From positions 1-61,769 of the forward strand of contig JAOARY010000031.1 of NCBI GenBank assembly GCA_025210335.1: DNA of 61,769 nt, given 5' to 3'. Origin of the DNA: Peptostreptococcaceae bacterium (lineage in GTDB: Bacteria; Bacillota; Clostridia; Peptostreptococcales; Peptostreptococcaceae). Positions within the stretch are counted from its first letter, which is position 1, and every line of letters starts with the position of its first letter. Positions 37,656-47,756 of the stretch are shown here, piece after piece. Below the pieces are notes generated by a model, which was given only the letters and a program-made list of their open reading frames with translations, made no database searches and was not told the DNA's origin. The position numbers and the translations under genes were made by a program.

Positions 37656-38408
37656 TTAACTTGCAAATGACATATCAAATTCTTCAACAACAAGTCCTTC
37701 TAATTCTTCATTACTAACTTCAAGTTCAATGAATTTCTTGGCACTATCATCAAGAGGCATATAATAAAAAACTACAGAATCAGTTTTAAAATAAATTCTA
37801 ACACCCTCAGCTTCAAAACCGCCTAATCCTTTTTCTTTAGCTTTTTGATCTAAAATATCACCAACTTGTTCTAATTTATCTTCTTTTATATAATTAAATA
37901 ATTCTATTTCAGTTGCAGTAGCTATATCTATATTCTTACTACTCAATATATTGGCATCAAATTCTTCATCTAAACCTTGATATCTAATTTTTCCTTCTCC
38001 ACTATACACTACACTTAATATTTTATTATCCTGTCTTGTTATTTTATAGTCTATATTTGTATTAAAATAACCGTCTTTTAGCTCTGTTCTCTCATTATTC
38101 GATTTTATATCATCACTTATTTTATTTTTATATATCGAAACTGCATTTGTAAGACTTTGATTTATATAGTCCATTGTCATTTCGCCTTCATACCCTGTTA
38201 TAAGAGGATATTTTATAGTTATATTTTTATTTTCATCTTTATAAATCTGTTCTTCAATAGAATAATCAAGACTAATATTATTTTGACTTTCCTCTATAAT
38301 TTTAGTTTTATTATCATCTGAAACATTATTTACTTCTTTATTAGTACATCCAACCATGAATAAAGTTGTTAAAATAAGTCCCACACCCATAACTTTTAAA
38401 AGTTTCAA
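37656..38408 (-). CDS. Lipoprotein with DUF4163/DUF3298-like domain
   Basis: 250 residues. The lipobox is MVGC (Cys21). The body has the DUF4163 pattern (NTNIDYKITRQDNKILSVVYSGEG) and a DUF3298-like C-terminus (FYYMPLDDSAKKFIELEVS). The same class of extracellular domain occurs in the lipoprotein at 15758-16543, in PdaC deacetylases and in RsiV. No catalytic domain is fused. It is likely membrane-anchored; its role is unknown. Confidence 0.8.
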   Translation of the reverse strand: MKLLKVMGVGLILTTLFMVGCTNKEVNNVSDDNKTKIIEESQNNISLDYSIEEQIYKDENKNITIKYPLITGYEGEMTMDYINQSLTNAVSIYKNKISDDIKSNNERTELKDGYFNTNIDYKITRQDNKILSVVYSGEGKIRYQGLDEEFDANILSSKNIDIATATEIELFNYIKEDKLEQVGDILDQKAKEKGLGGFEAEGVRIYFKTDSVVFYYMPLDDSAKKFIELEVSNEELEGLVVEEFDMSFAS

Positions 38409-38568
38409 TTATACCACCCTTTCAATTTATTATTTTTTATATTTTTCTTCTTTGATTACATAAATTTATTTGTTAATATTTTGTTTTCACCACTAAAATA
38501 ATTATATGCTCTTTATCTTTTTTATTAAACCGATTATTTATTACAATTGGTTACAAAAATTATATCAT

Positions 38569-39360
38569 TTAAACTTCTACATATTCTATTTTGTTATAGA
38601 CTTTGTAAGTTAATATAATAAATAAAATAAATATAAAAATATTAGCAAAACCTAAACTCGGTATAAAAATAGCTATCAAAGAACCTAATAAATTGTAAAT
38701 AAGATGTATTAATATCGGTGCAAATATAGAATTTAACTTAATATATATCCCTGCTAATAATATTCCTAAAATAAAAGTATATATACCCTGAAGCATATTA
38801 CCATGAGCTAATGAAAATATTAATGCAGATATGAATATACTAGGAATCAATCTAATTTCCTTTTTTAGAGTATTAAATATAATTCCTCTAAAAAGTATTT
38901 CTTCAAATATTGGTACTAATACAACTAAAGTTAATACCCCAAATATAGATGTCGTTTGCTTTGATATCATATTTGAAACTTCTTGATATTCTAAAAAATA
39001 AGGTGATAATGACATCGTTAAAAACATATTTGCAAAAGATATTAACAAAGCAACTGAAAATATATTTTTAATTTCACTATTATTTAATTTTCTAAATTTA
39101 CAACGCTTTATCAAATCCTGTCCTTTTAATTTAAATATCAAATAAAATATAACCAAGCTTGCCAAAGATGATATTATTGTTATTTGTATGATATTATTTG
39201 CTAAAATATCACTCATAGCCGATTCACCTTTTAAATTGTCCATCAAACTACCATTTTTATTATTCATAATATAAATAATCACCGAAACAAAAGTCATTAC
39301 AATAAAATATATGACTAATTGCAATAAAGCTTTAAAAATTGATTTTACTTTTCCAAACAA
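38569..39360 (-). CDS. CPBP-family intramembrane metalloprotease (CAAX/Abi type)
   Basis: 263 residues with about seven membrane segments. CPBP motif 1 is PIFEEILFRG (EExxxR), and motifs 2/3 include FSLAHGNMLQG and a later HLIYNLLG, supplying the metal ligands. In Gram-positives such proteins serve in bacteriocin self-immunity, pheromone processing or prenyl-protein cleavage. No bacteriocin gene is adjacent, so the role is open. Monocistronic. Confidence 0.9.
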   Translation of the reverse strand: MFGKVKSIFKALLQLVIYFIVMTFVSVIIYIMNNKNGSLMDNLKGESAMSDILANNIIQITIISSLASLVIFYLIFKLKGQDLIKRCKFRKLNNSEIKNIFSVALLISFANMFLTMSLSPYFLEYQEVSNMISKQTTSIFGVLTLVVLVPIFEEILFRGIIFNTLKKEIRLIPSIFISALIFSLAHGNMLQGIYTFILGILLAGIYIKLNSIFAPILIHLIYNLLGSLIAIFIPSLGFANIFIFILFIILTYKVYNKIEYVEV

Positions 39361-39535
39361 AATTTTCCCTCCTAAATATGATTGCTTTTATTATGCTTTT
39401 ATCCTAATTTTACGCTCTTAATAATTAAGACTTATGCTAGTTCCATTAAATCATCATTAACTAAAATTTTCAATAAAATTCAAATAAATTAATCGAAATT
39501 TAATCTTTTTTATTCTAAAAAATTCTAAAAATAAC

Positions 39536-39677
39536 TTGACTAAAAGCATTATTTATGTGATAATACATAAAAATATTTAAATTCTTTTAAAGAACAATCC
39601 TGTGAGGTTGCAAAAGATTAATAATACAATTAATTATTAATGTGCTTATTAAACTGTTCTTTAGGGAACAGTTTTTT
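39536..39677 (+). promoter_or_regulatory. PyrR-type attenuator with promoter, no pyr gene downstream
   Basis: Promoter TTGACT (39536-39541), 17 nt, GATAAT (39559-39564). The leader contains ATCCTGTGAGGTTGCAAAAG (39597-39616), matching the PyrR binding-loop pattern (UCC-G-GAGG). The terminator is AACTGTTC/GAACAGTT (39652-39659, 39666-39673), then TTTTTT. An antiterminator is available: TTAAAGAACA (39587-39596) pairs with TGTTCTTTA (39655-39663), excluding the terminator. Everything of a uracil-responsive attenuator is present, but the next plus-strand gene is missing. Confidence 0.8.
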
Positions 39678-39738
39678 ATATATAGATGATTGTTGACTTA
39701 AGATATGAGTCTTCATTCATTCTTCCCAAATTTATTTT

Positions 39739-39765
39739 GACGCATATAATTGCGTCCTTTTTTTT
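39739..39765 (+). terminator. Second plus-strand terminator after the PyrR leader
   Basis: GACGCA (39739-39744) pairs with TGCGTC (39751-39756), then eight T. It would end any transcript that reads through the PyrR attenuator after about 195 nt, with no convincing ORF between. Confidence 0.8.
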
Positions 39766-39798
39766 ATTATTTGTAGGTAAATTTTTCCTTTTAAATGC

Positions 39799-39913
39799 AA
39801 AAAAAATAGGGCTTCACGCCCTAAAAGGAGATTGCTCAAACCTTGAATTAGAAAATATTCAAGCATAAGCATGTGAGTTGTTGATAAATCTGTAATTCCT
39901 ACTATTATAATAC
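39799..39913 (-). ncRNA. Small-RNA candidate
   Basis: On the minus strand, TTGTTA (39942-39947), 17-nt spacer and TATTAT (39919-39924) form a promoter. About 115 nt later a terminator TAGGGC/GCCCTA (39818-39823 with 39807-39812) is followed by eight T. Between them is an extended hairpin built on CTTGAA/TTCAAG. No ORF with a ribosome site is present. Ends are estimated from the promoter and T-run. I match it to no known RNA family. Confidence 0.45.
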
Positions 39914-40036
39914 TATATATAATATGTACATACCATCCATCTAACAACCCATTTTTAACTTATCTAGCATTGTTTTAGACCTAATATATTTGCTTCTTTC
40001 TTCCCATATTGCAAATTTTTAAAATAAAATTCTGTT

Positions 40037-41131
40037 TTATTTATTATTTAAAACTTCATCCAATGCTTTTACGAATTTATTTGTTTGATCTATAGTTCCA
40101 GTACTAACTCTAATCCAATTAGTCATACCCCATAAAAATCCTGGTCTTATTATTATTCCTTTTTTCATAAGCTCTTCAAATAAAACTTTTGAATCTGTAT
40201 TTACATCAACAAATATAAAATTAGCATTCGAATCTATATAATTTATATTATTATTTTCAAAATAGTCTTTCATAATACCCATTGACTTATAATTAAGTTC
40301 AACTGTATTTTCTATATGTTCTTTATCTTCTAATGCTCCTAATGCAGCTGCTTGAGCCAATTTATTTATATTAAATACACCTTTAACTTTTGCCATCTGT
40401 GTACATATTTCTTCATTTGATATTGCATATCCAACTCTAACACCAGCAATTCCAGCAACTTTAGAAAAAGTTCTTAAAATTATTGTATTAGGTCTTTTCT
40501 TAAGTAATTCCAAACTTTGTGGATAATTAGGATTTTTTATAGCATATTGATAATAAGCTTCATCTAAAACAAGTACAATATCATCATTTATATTCGATAC
40601 CAAATAATCAATCTCATCTTTAGTCATTATATTTCCTACAGGATTATTTGGATTACATACATAAATAAGCTTAGTTTTATCATTTATTTTATTTATAAAC
40701 CCTTCAAAATCATGTTTATGATCTTTTAATTTTACAATTACAGGAACTCCCCCCATATGAGTTACACTTGTTTTGTAAAGCCCAAAAGTCACATCTGCCA
40801 TTATGGCTTCATCGCCTTCATTTATAAAGGCTTGTGCTATCATAGTAAGTATTTGTTCCCCACCATTTCCTAAAACTATATTTTCCATTTTAACATCATG
40901 AGATAAAGCTATTTCCTGTCTTAGTTTCGCAGCTGTTGCATCTGGATATATATTTATATAATCAAGTTCAGCTTTTATTCTCTCAATAGCTTTTTTAGAA
41001 GGTCCTAAAGGATTTTCATTTGAAGCCAGTTTTTCAATCGTTTCAATATTATATTCCTTTTTTACTTCTTCAATTGGTTTTCCTGGTACATATGGTTTCA
41101 TTTTTTCTAATTCTTTTCTAAATAATTGCAT
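40037..41131 (-). CDS. hisC: Histidinol-phosphate / aromatic aminotransferase, HisC type
   Basis: A 364-residue class I/II PLP aminotransferase of the HisC branch: [26 protein letters not shown], the PLP-Asp region DEAYYQY, PLP-binding Lys in [16 protein letters not shown], and the C-terminal RVSTGT. It converts imidazole-acetol phosphate to histidinol phosphate, and many HisC enzymes also transaminate phenylpyruvate. No other his gene is visible, while the aro/phe operon lies close upstream, so a role in phenylalanine synthesis is a reasonable inference. Good ribosome site (AAGGGGGG). Confidence 0.9.
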   Translation of the reverse strand: MQLFRKELEKMKPYVPGKPIEEVKKEYNIETIEKLASNENPLGPSKKAIERIKAELDYINIYPDATAAKLRQEIALSHDVKMENIVLGNGGEQILTMIAQAFINEGDEAIMADVTFGLYKTSVTHMGGVPVIVKLKDHKHDFEGFINKINDKTKLIYVCNPNNPVGNIMTKDEIDYLVSNINDDIVLVLDEAYYQYAIKNPNYPQSLELLKKRPNTIILRTFSKVAGIAGVRVGYAISNEEICTQMAKVKGVFNINKLAQAAALGALEDKEHIENTVELNYKSMGIMKDYFENNNINYIDSNANFIFVDVNTDSKVLFEELMKKGIIIRPGFLWGMTNWIRVSTGTIDQTNKFVKALDEVLNNK

Positions 41132-41255
41132 TTTATAACCCCCCTTAGATTTTTAAAAATAAATCTTATAAAATTCTGAATATAATTAATTTATCAAATC
41201 TTTACTCATATCTTATACTTTTTATCGCTAAAAGTAAAGCTTTAGAAGATTTATT

Positions 41256-41307
41256 AATTTATTGATTTCATATTAATTTTAACAAAATAATATGAAATCA
41301 ATAAATT
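41256..41307. repeat. 20-bp perfect inverted repeat upstream of hisC
   Basis: AATTTATTGATTTCATATTA (41256-41275) and its exact complement (41288-41307) flank 12 nt. Neither side has a T-run, so it is not an ordinary terminator. It lies 125 nt before hisC. It may be a regulatory RNA hairpin or operator. Confidence 0.6.
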
Positions 41308-41317
41308 AAATAGTAAA

Positions 41318-41361
41318 AAAACCTATGTACTTGAATTTTGAAATTCAAATACATAGGTTTT
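41318..41361 (-). terminator. Terminator of the third chemoreceptor gene
   Basis: AAAACCTATGTA (41318-41329) pairs with 41350-41361, extended inward by TTGAATTT/AAATTCAA. T-run on the minus strand, 4 nt after the stop codon. Confidence 0.8.
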
Positions 41362-41365
41362 ACTC

Positions 41366-43462
41366 TTAGAATTTAAAGAAACTCATTTCTTCTTCTAATT
41401 CTTTTATTAATTCACTTAATTCAGTTATAGTTTCTAATCTACTCATCATAATTTCTGAAATCTTTGCAGAAATATTATAAGTCTCTTCACTTATTCTTTC
41501 AATATCTACACTCTTTTGTGAAATATCTCCCACAGCCTTAGTTATTTCACTCGTTGCATCACTTTGTTCTCTTGTAGATATATTTATATTATTCATTTCT
41601 TTTTCATTTAATTTAGTTATTTTATTTATTTCATCTATTGAATCTTTTAATTTAAGCGTATCATCCATACCAGATTTAACATTTAAAACAACTTTATCAT
41701 TAGCCTTTTGAACCTGATTAACTTCATCTTGTATAGATATAATTATATTATTAATTTTTTCTGTTTCTATATTAGTCTCTTCTGCTAATTTTCTAACTTC
41801 TTCAGCAACTACAGCAAAGCCTCTACCAGCTTCTCCAGCTCTTGCTGCTTCTATTGATGCATTAAGTGCAAGCAAATTAGTTTGTTCTGCTAATTGATTT
41901 ATAACTGTTGTTATTCCACCTATATCTTTAGATAGATTTATAAGTTCATTTATTTTTTCATTTGTCTCTTCTAAACTATTACTTATAAGACCCATCTTTT
42001 CATTTACTTTGTTTGAACTATCTAAACCTAAATTAGCAAGTTTGGCTGACTCTTTGAAATTATCCAGATTTAACTGAGTATTTCTATTAATTTCAACCGA
42101 TGATGCACCTATTTCTTCAAGACCAGCCAAGGATTCTTCTGTATTTGCAGCTTGTTCTCTTATCCTATCCAAAACAAGACCAAACTTTTCTTGCATCTGA
42201 GCTATACCATCATCGATTTCAATATCCAAAACACCAGAATTTGTAGCATGTTTACCCATTGCCAAATTTTCAAGTTCAATTGATAATTTTTCATTTTCAT
42301 CATAAAGTTTTTTAAATCCACCTTGAATATCTCTTAATGTTGTTTTTAATTTATCCAAAAACTCATTGTATTTCTTTGATACCAAACCAAGTTCATCATT
42401 TGTAATACTTTCGATTTTTGAATCCAAATCTCCTGAAATACCTTTTTCTATTCCCTTTATTACATTGTTAATACTATTAGATATAACCTTACTAAACAAT
42501 AATGATACTACAACAGCAATTATGATTATAATCAAACCCAATATAATATAATAATTTCTAAGCTCATAAGTTAATTTAAGCACTTCTCTTTTTTTAGGAT
42601 TAGAAGTAAGTATCCAACCATTACTCAGCTTTTTGTATGCAAATATCTTATCTTCTCCTTTATACTTGTAATCCACAACACCATAATTTTCATTTGAATT
42701 ATTTATCTCATTTGCTATAAATGATAAATTTCCATTTGCTACATCTTTTAAATTTTTGACAGTTTCATCTGGATGATATAATACATTCATCTGGCTATCC
42801 AAAAGAGTTAAATATCCTGTTTCATATATTTTTATTGAAGCTAAAAAATCTCTTAATTTATCAAAAAATATCTCCCCACCTGTAACACCTATAAGTTCAT
42901 TATTTTTATAAACAGATCTACTATATGATATTATTGTTGCATCCCAAGGCTCCCAAAAATAAGGTTCTGACCAATTTTCACCATTCTCAACAGCACCTTT
43001 CCACCAAGTATCCTCAAAATAGCCATCTTTTATAACATCATATTCCTCAGCTCTTGTTATAACACCATTTGACTTTGAAAACTCTAAAGTATTTCCTCCA
43101 TTTATAACATTTGAATTAAACACAAACCAACCACTATCATTTTTAAATACATCTATTTTATTTTTAAAAGAATCAACCATAGAATTTTCAAATTCAGTCA
43201 TTTTTTCTTCATTATTTCTGACTTCCTCTAAATTCAGATTTGTAATAACATCACTTTCTAAAGTTTGAGCCAAAAATTTGACTCTTGTAAAATCTTTTTC
43301 TAATATTTCTCCGTTCTTTTCTATTAGTTGTATTAAATTTTCTTTACCTTCTTCAATCAGACTTTTTTCAGTCTTATAATTACTTATTAATATTACTGAC
43401 ATTACGGAAATAAAAGTTATGCTTATTATAGTTATGGCAATTCTTGTAGATATCTTTCTCAT
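41366..43462 (-). CDS. Methyl-accepting chemotaxis protein, double-Cache sensor
   Basis: A 698-residue receptor: membrane segment 1 (about 7-28), a large extracellular double-Cache domain (about 35-300, with [18 protein letters not shown] and [12 protein letters not shown]), membrane segment 2 (about 303-325), HAMP, then the signalling domain with tip [20 protein letters not shown]. The Trp-rich sensor lacks the R-x-W-Y amino-acid signature of the receptor at 9344, so a different ligand is likely. Monocistronic. Confidence 0.93.
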   Translation of the reverse strand: MRKISTRIAITIISITFISVMSVILISNYKTEKSLIEEGKENLIQLIEKNGEILEKDFTRVKFLAQTLESDVITNLNLEEVRNNEEKMTEFENSMVDSFKNKIDVFKNDSGWFVFNSNVINGGNTLEFSKSNGVITRAEEYDVIKDGYFEDTWWKGAVENGENWSEPYFWEPWDATIISYSRSVYKNNELIGVTGGEIFFDKLRDFLASIKIYETGYLTLLDSQMNVLYHPDETVKNLKDVANGNLSFIANEINNSNENYGVVDYKYKGEDKIFAYKKLSNGWILTSNPKKREVLKLTYELRNYYIILGLIIIIIAVVVSLLFSKVISNSINNVIKGIEKGISGDLDSKIESITNDELGLVSKKYNEFLDKLKTTLRDIQGGFKKLYDENEKLSIELENLAMGKHATNSGVLDIEIDDGIAQMQEKFGLVLDRIREQAANTEESLAGLEEIGASSVEINRNTQLNLDNFKESAKLANLGLDSSNKVNEKMGLISNSLEETNEKINELINLSKDIGGITTVINQLAEQTNLLALNASIEAARAGEAGRGFAVVAEEVRKLAEETNIETEKINNIIISIQDEVNQVQKANDKVVLNVKSGMDDTLKLKDSIDEINKITKLNEKEMNNINISTREQSDATSEITKAVGDISQKSVDIERISEETYNISAKISEIMMSRLETITELSELIKELEEEMSFFKF

Positions 43463-43677
43463 AATAAAGCTCCTTTCAACAAATATAAAATTTGATCAAT
43501 AACAAATATATGGTTTTTTTACTAAATTTCAAAATCATGTATAATTTTAATTTACCTATTTATATCATCTTTTAAACCTTTTTTTGAATTTTATTATAAA
43601 TATTTTTTTATATATAAAATTTATTTATAGTACATTTCGAATAATTAACTCTTGTATATCTTTTTATTCAATAAAAA

Positions 43678-43715
43678 AAGCAGTTTCAAAATGTATTAAC
43701 ATTCTAAAACTACTT
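43678..43715 (-). terminator. Terminator at the end of the aro operon
   Basis: An imperfect stem AAGCAGTTT..AATGT / ACATT..AAACTACTT with a 4-nt loop and seven T on the minus strand. It is 25 nt after the stop of the 43740 gene. Confidence 0.7.
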
Positions 43716-43739
43716 ATCCTTTATTTAAATATCTTAAAA

Positions 43740-44174
43740 TTATTTTATTTTTACAAACCAAGAAGATACTTTTATATCATCCTTGTATAACAGTCCCTTT
43801 ACTGAGTAGAGTAAGTTATCTTTAAAATTATAAACTTCTGTTCCTGAATAATTTTCATATTCCGAACTATAATTTAATATGAAAGAATCATTTATTATAG
43901 TTAATTTTCCTTTTAATTTGCCTAAAAGTTCATTATCCTCTTCAATTTGTGTAAAATCCTTATCTAAAAGAGGTTCTATTATAAAATCACTATAAATTTC
44001 AACACTATTTTCAAGTAATAATGTACTAATTTTAGAAAGTCTATAGCATTCGCCTTCTTTTACTATTTCAAGATCTAAAACCAAATCTATATTATTTAAT
44101 TTTTCATCATAGTAATTACCATATGCTTTCCATGTACCTTCTTTTAATAGTATTTGATTATTCAAAACACTCAC
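43740..44174 (-). CDS. Unknown beta-rich protein at the end of the aro operon
   Basis: 144 residues, no signal peptide or membrane segment. It alternates short hydrophobic strands and turns (EGTWKAYGNYYDE, LLGKLKGKLTIINDSFIL, YSGTEVYNF), suggesting a small beta-barrel of lipocalin-like type. I do not recognise the family. It follows aroC by 76 nt with no terminator between, and a terminator follows it, so it appears to be the last gene of the aromatic operon. It has a good ribosome site (AAGGGAGTGAG). Its place in the operon is the only functional hint. Confidence 0.7.
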   Translation of the reverse strand: MSVLNNQILLKEGTWKAYGNYYDEKLNNIDLVLDLEIVKEGECYRLSKISTLLLENSVEIYSDFIIEPLLDKDFTQIEEDNELLGKLKGKLTIINDSFILNYSSEYENYSGTEVYNFKDNLLYSVKGLLYKDDIKVSSWFVKIK

Positions 44175-44250
44175 TCCCTTATAAGTAAGACCTATTATCT
44201 TTATAAAGTGCTACATTTAAAATCTTACTTCATTTTCTTCAAAAAAACAA

Positions 44251-45318
44251 TCAATATCCATATAAAATATCTAAAATAGTTATGGCAGTTATGGCTTCTA
44301 ATACAACACAAGCTCTTGGAACTATGCAAGGGTCATGTCTTCCATATGTCTTTAACTTTACATTTTGGTTATCTTTATTTATAGTATTTTGTTCTTTTGA
44401 TATTGAAGGAGTAGGCTTTAACGCCACACTAAAAATAACTGGCATACCATTTGTTATTCCACCCAAAATTCCCCCATTATTATTAGTCTTTGTTATTACA
44501 TTATTATCCTTATAATCATATTCATCATTAACTTCACTACCATAATAATCTGCTAATGAAAAACCCATTCCAAACTCAAGACCTTTAACTCCAGGTATTG
44601 CAAATATACCTTTTGCTAATCTACCTTCTATAGTCTCAAATATCGGATCCCCTATTCCAGCATCTATATTTTCTATACATACTTCAACGACTCCACCTAT
44701 AGAATCTTCTTTATTTCTTGCTATATCGATTTCTTCTTTCATCTTTGTATATACATCATAATCAATTACTGGAAAGTCTACTTCTTTTATATCTTTTTTT
44801 ATATTTTCCATATCCATATAAGATACATCTTTTATATTTTTTATTCTTTTTATATGACTTTTTATATTTATATTTTTTTCTTTTAATATAAGCTTTGCTA
44901 TACTTCCAGCAAAAACAATAGGAGCTGTAAGCCTTCCTGAAAAATGACCTGAGCCTCTATAATCATTAAAGCCATCATATCTTATATATCCAGTAAAATC
45001 TGCATGAGAGGGTCTAAATACATCTTTTATATTAGAATAATCTCTTGATTTATTATTTTTATTTCTAATAAATGCACATAAAGGTAAACCCGTTGTTCTA
45101 CCATTAAATACCCCACTTAAAATCTCATATTCATCCATTTCTTTTCTTTTTGTACTGAATTTATTTTTTCCAGGTCTTCTTCTATCCATTTGTGATTTTA
45201 TAAATTCATCATCTATAAAAAGTCCAGATTTTATATTATCAATAACAACTCCAATACCTTGACCATGAGATTCTCCAAAAACAGATATTTTTACGTTCTT
45301 ACCATATATACTACCCAT
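44251..45318 (-). CDS. aroC: Chorismate synthase
   Basis: A 355-residue enzyme that makes chorismate from 5-enolpyruvylshikimate-3-phosphate using reduced flavin. Signatures are GESHGQGIGVVIDN, the RRRPG block, SHADFTGYIRYDG, and RGSGHFSGRLTAP. It overlaps the end of aroA by 8 nt. Fifth gene of the operon aroF-pheA-aroB-aroA-aroC. Confidence 0.97.
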   Translation of the reverse strand: MGSIYGKNVKISVFGESHGQGIGVVIDNIKSGLFIDDEFIKSQMDRRRPGKNKFSTKRKEMDEYEILSGVFNGRTTGLPLCAFIRNKNNKSRDYSNIKDVFRPSHADFTGYIRYDGFNDYRGSGHFSGRLTAPIVFAGSIAKLILKEKNINIKSHIKRIKNIKDVSYMDMENIKKDIKEVDFPVIDYDVYTKMKEEIDIARNKEDSIGGVVEVCIENIDAGIGDPIFETIEGRLAKGIFAIPGVKGLEFGMGFSLADYYGSEVNDEYDYKDNNVITKTNNNGGILGGITNGMPVIFSVALKPTPSISKEQNTINKDNQNVKLKTYGRHDPCIVPRACVVLEAITAITILDILYGY

Positions 45319-46594
45319 TTATTAGCCCTCCTAAAGATTTAAAATCTTCAAAGAAAGAAGGATAAGACTTATCTATAGCTTTATAATTTTTTATTTTAAC
45401 AGAATTTTTACATTTACAAGAAGCTATTGCAGCTGACATAACTATTCTATGGTCATTAAATGAATCAACTTCTCCACCTTCTAATTCATCTTTTCCATAT
45501 ATAATCATACCGTCATTAGTTTCCTCAATATCTGCACCCAAATTCTTTAACATCGCTACTGTTGATTTTATTCTATCTGATTCTTTGATTCTAAGTCTTT
45601 GTCCATTATATATAGTTGTTTTACCTTCACTTAATGCTGCCAAAACAGATAATACAGGAATTATATCAGGACAATTTGACGCATCTATTTTAATCCCTTT
45701 TGTTTTTGATTTTTGTAACAAAACTGTATCGTTTATAATTTCATATTTTGCACCCATACTCTTTATAATATCTAATACAGCCTTATCAGCTTGAAGTGAA
45801 CTTTGTTTTAAATCCAGACATTTTATATCTCCACATAAAACTCCAAGAACTACAAAAAATGCTCCTTGAGAATAATCACCTTCAACCTTGTAATCTTTAT
45901 TTTGATATTCTTGATTTCCTTTTATCTTAAAAGCTTTATACTCATCATCTTGCTTTATTATATCTATATCAATCCCGTATTCTTTTAATACATCTAAAGT
46001 CAAATCAACATAGGCTTTTGATTCTAATTTTCCAATTATATTAATAATACTATCTTCCTTTAAAAGTGGTAATGTATATAAAAGTCCTGTTATAAATTGA
46101 GAACTAATATCTCCTTTTATATTAAATTCTCCAGCCTTAATACTATCATTTAATACAAGTGGCAAACTTCCATCATAAGAAAAATTTAGATTCTGATTTT
46201 TAAAAATCTCTATATACGGCGTTATTGGTCTAGTTTTTAGTGAATTAACACCTTCATATTCTATATTTCCTGCAAATAAACTAGCCAAAGGAATCAAAAA
46301 TCTCAAAGTCGAACCAGATTCATTACAAAATAGATTTGCCTTAATAGGTTTGATTTGATTTATACCATCAATTATTACATAATCCTCTTTCTTTATTATA
46401 TTTGCTCCTAAATTTTTCATTATATCTATCGTAGCTATTATATCTTTTGAATATATCAAATTATCTATTTTACATCTTCCCTTTGATAAAGCTCCTGCAA
46501 TTATAGCCCTATGACTCAAACTCTTTGATGGAGGTATTTTTATTTCCCCTTTTAAAATTTTAGGATTTATAATAATATCTTTTATATCATTCAT
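45311..46594 (-). CDS. aroA: 5-enolpyruvylshikimate-3-phosphate synthase (EPSPS)
   Basis: 427 residues. The N-terminal PPSKSLSHRAII holds the phosphate-binding Lys/Ser/Arg, GSTLRFLIPLAS holds the glyphosate-site region, the C-terminal part has RIKESDRI and NDHRIVMSAA. It adds enolpyruvate from PEP to shikimate-3-phosphate. The motif NESGSTLRF (Ser instead of the class-I NAGTA sequence) points to a class II-type enzyme, often glyphosate-tolerant. 65 nt after aroB. Confidence 0.95.
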   Translation of the reverse strand: MNDIKDIIINPKILKGEIKIPPSKSLSHRAIIAGALSKGRCKIDNLIYSKDIIATIDIMKNLGANIIKKEDYVIIDGINQIKPIKANLFCNESGSTLRFLIPLASLFAGNIEYEGVNSLKTRPITPYIEIFKNQNLNFSYDGSLPLVLNDSIKAGEFNIKGDISSQFITGLLYTLPLLKEDSIINIIGKLESKAYVDLTLDVLKEYGIDIDIIKQDDEYKAFKIKGNQEYQNKDYKVEGDYSQGAFFVVLGVLCGDIKCLDLKQSSLQADKAVLDIIKSMGAKYEIINDTVLLQKSKTKGIKIDASNCPDIIPVLSVLAALSEGKTTIYNGQRLRIKESDRIKSTVAMLKNLGADIEETNDGMIIYGKDELEGGEVDSFNDHRIVMSAAIASCKCKNSVKIKNYKAIDKSYPSFFEDFKSLGGLING

Positions 46595-46659
46595 ACAATC
46601 ATTCCTTTTATAATCTATTTTTATTTACTTTTTTAAATTTACTTTATTTTGAATTCACT

Positions 46660-47742
46660 TTATTTTGAATTTAAATATTCTTTTATATCTTTTAATTTAA
46701 TTTCTTTTATATAAGCTTTACCTATAATATCTACAAATATAAAATCAATAGTATTTTTACTAATCTTTTTATCCTTTAACAAAATTTCATAAAGTCCATT
46801 ATAATCAATCTCATACAAATTAGTTTTACAGCCCAATTTATCTAATATATCAAATAAACTATCATAAATATCTTTTGTTTCACTTAATTCATTTAAATAA
46901 TTATTAAAATCAATTGCCATTAACATACCTAGACCAACAGCTTCCCCATGACTGAATTTTTTATAATCATAATATTTTTCAATAGCATGACCAAAGCTAT
47001 GACCAAAGTTTAATATTTTTCTTATCCCAGCTTCTTTATGATCTTTAAGTACAACTTTTCTTTTTATATCACAACATCTATAAATAATTTCTTCAATAGA
47101 TGAATCTATATCTTTTTTACTTTTTAAATTCTTTATCTTTTCATAGAGTATATAATCCTTTATGTATGCATATTTTATAACCTCACAAAAACCATCTAAA
47201 TAAACTCTATCACTCAATGTATCTAAAAAATCAGGATCTATCAAAACAAGAACAGGATTATAAAATGCTCCTGCCAAGTTCTTTCCTGATTTTAAATTAA
47301 TAGCAGTCTTTCCACCTACACTACTATCAACTTGAGATAATAAAGTAGTTGGAATTTGAATATAACTAATTCCTCTAACATAAGAAGAAGAAACAAAACC
47401 TGCTAAATCACCAACAACACCACCACCAAAGGCTATTATTATATCCTTCCTAGAAAAATTATTTTCAGCCAAAAATTCAAGTATATCATTGTAATTATTA
47501 ATATTTTTACTTTGTTCTCCCGCAGTTATTATATATTCTAATACATTTAGATCTTTATAATAATCATCAGATTCAAATAATTGTTTTAATTCTTTTAAAT
47601 ATAAGCTTGATACATTTGAATCTGTTATTATCAGTATATTTTGCCCCTTTATAAACTCTTTAATATATGAATTTATTTGCTTTTTTAATCCTCTTTTTAT
47701 AAAAATATCATATGCCGTTAAATTCTCTACCCTTAACTTCAT
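46660..47742 (-). CDS. aroB: 3-dehydroquinate synthase
   Basis: A 360-residue NAD-dependent enzyme of the shikimate pathway. GGGVVGDLAGFVSSSYVRGI binds NAD and substrate, and SVGGKTAINLKSGKN and FNFGHSFGHAIEKY carry catalytic and zinc-binding residues (His in the last). It cyclises DAHP to 3-dehydroquinate. ATG at 47742 lies 9 nt after AAGGG and is preferred to the TTG one codon earlier. 14 nt after pheA. Confidence 0.95.
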   Translation of the reverse strand: MKLRVENLTAYDIFIKRGLKKQINSYIKEFIKGQNILIITDSNVSSLYLKELKQLFESDDYYKDLNVLEYIITAGEQSKNINNYNDILEFLAENNFSRKDIIIAFGGGVVGDLAGFVSSSYVRGISYIQIPTTLLSQVDSSVGGKTAINLKSGKNLAGAFYNPVLVLIDPDFLDTLSDRVYLDGFCEVIKYAYIKDYILYEKIKNLKSKKDIDSSIEEIIYRCCDIKRKVVLKDHKEAGIRKILNFGHSFGHAIEKYYDYKKFSHGEAVGLGMLMAIDFNNYLNELSETKDIYDSLFDILDKLGCKTNLYEIDYNGLYEILLKDKKISKNTIDFIFVDIIGKAYIKEIKLKDIKEYLNSK

Positions 47743-47756
47743 CAAATCAATCCCTT

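Noticed and set aside
39686..39868. 60-residue hydrophobic plus-strand ORF after the PyrR leader, possible type I toxin
   Set aside because: It has no ribosome site, runs through a strong terminator (39739-39765) and its composition follows the T-runs. Better read as non-coding.
39732..39947. 71-residue minus-strand ORF at the small-RNA candidate
   Set aside because: It starts inside the predicted promoter, has no ribosome site and passes through the terminator.
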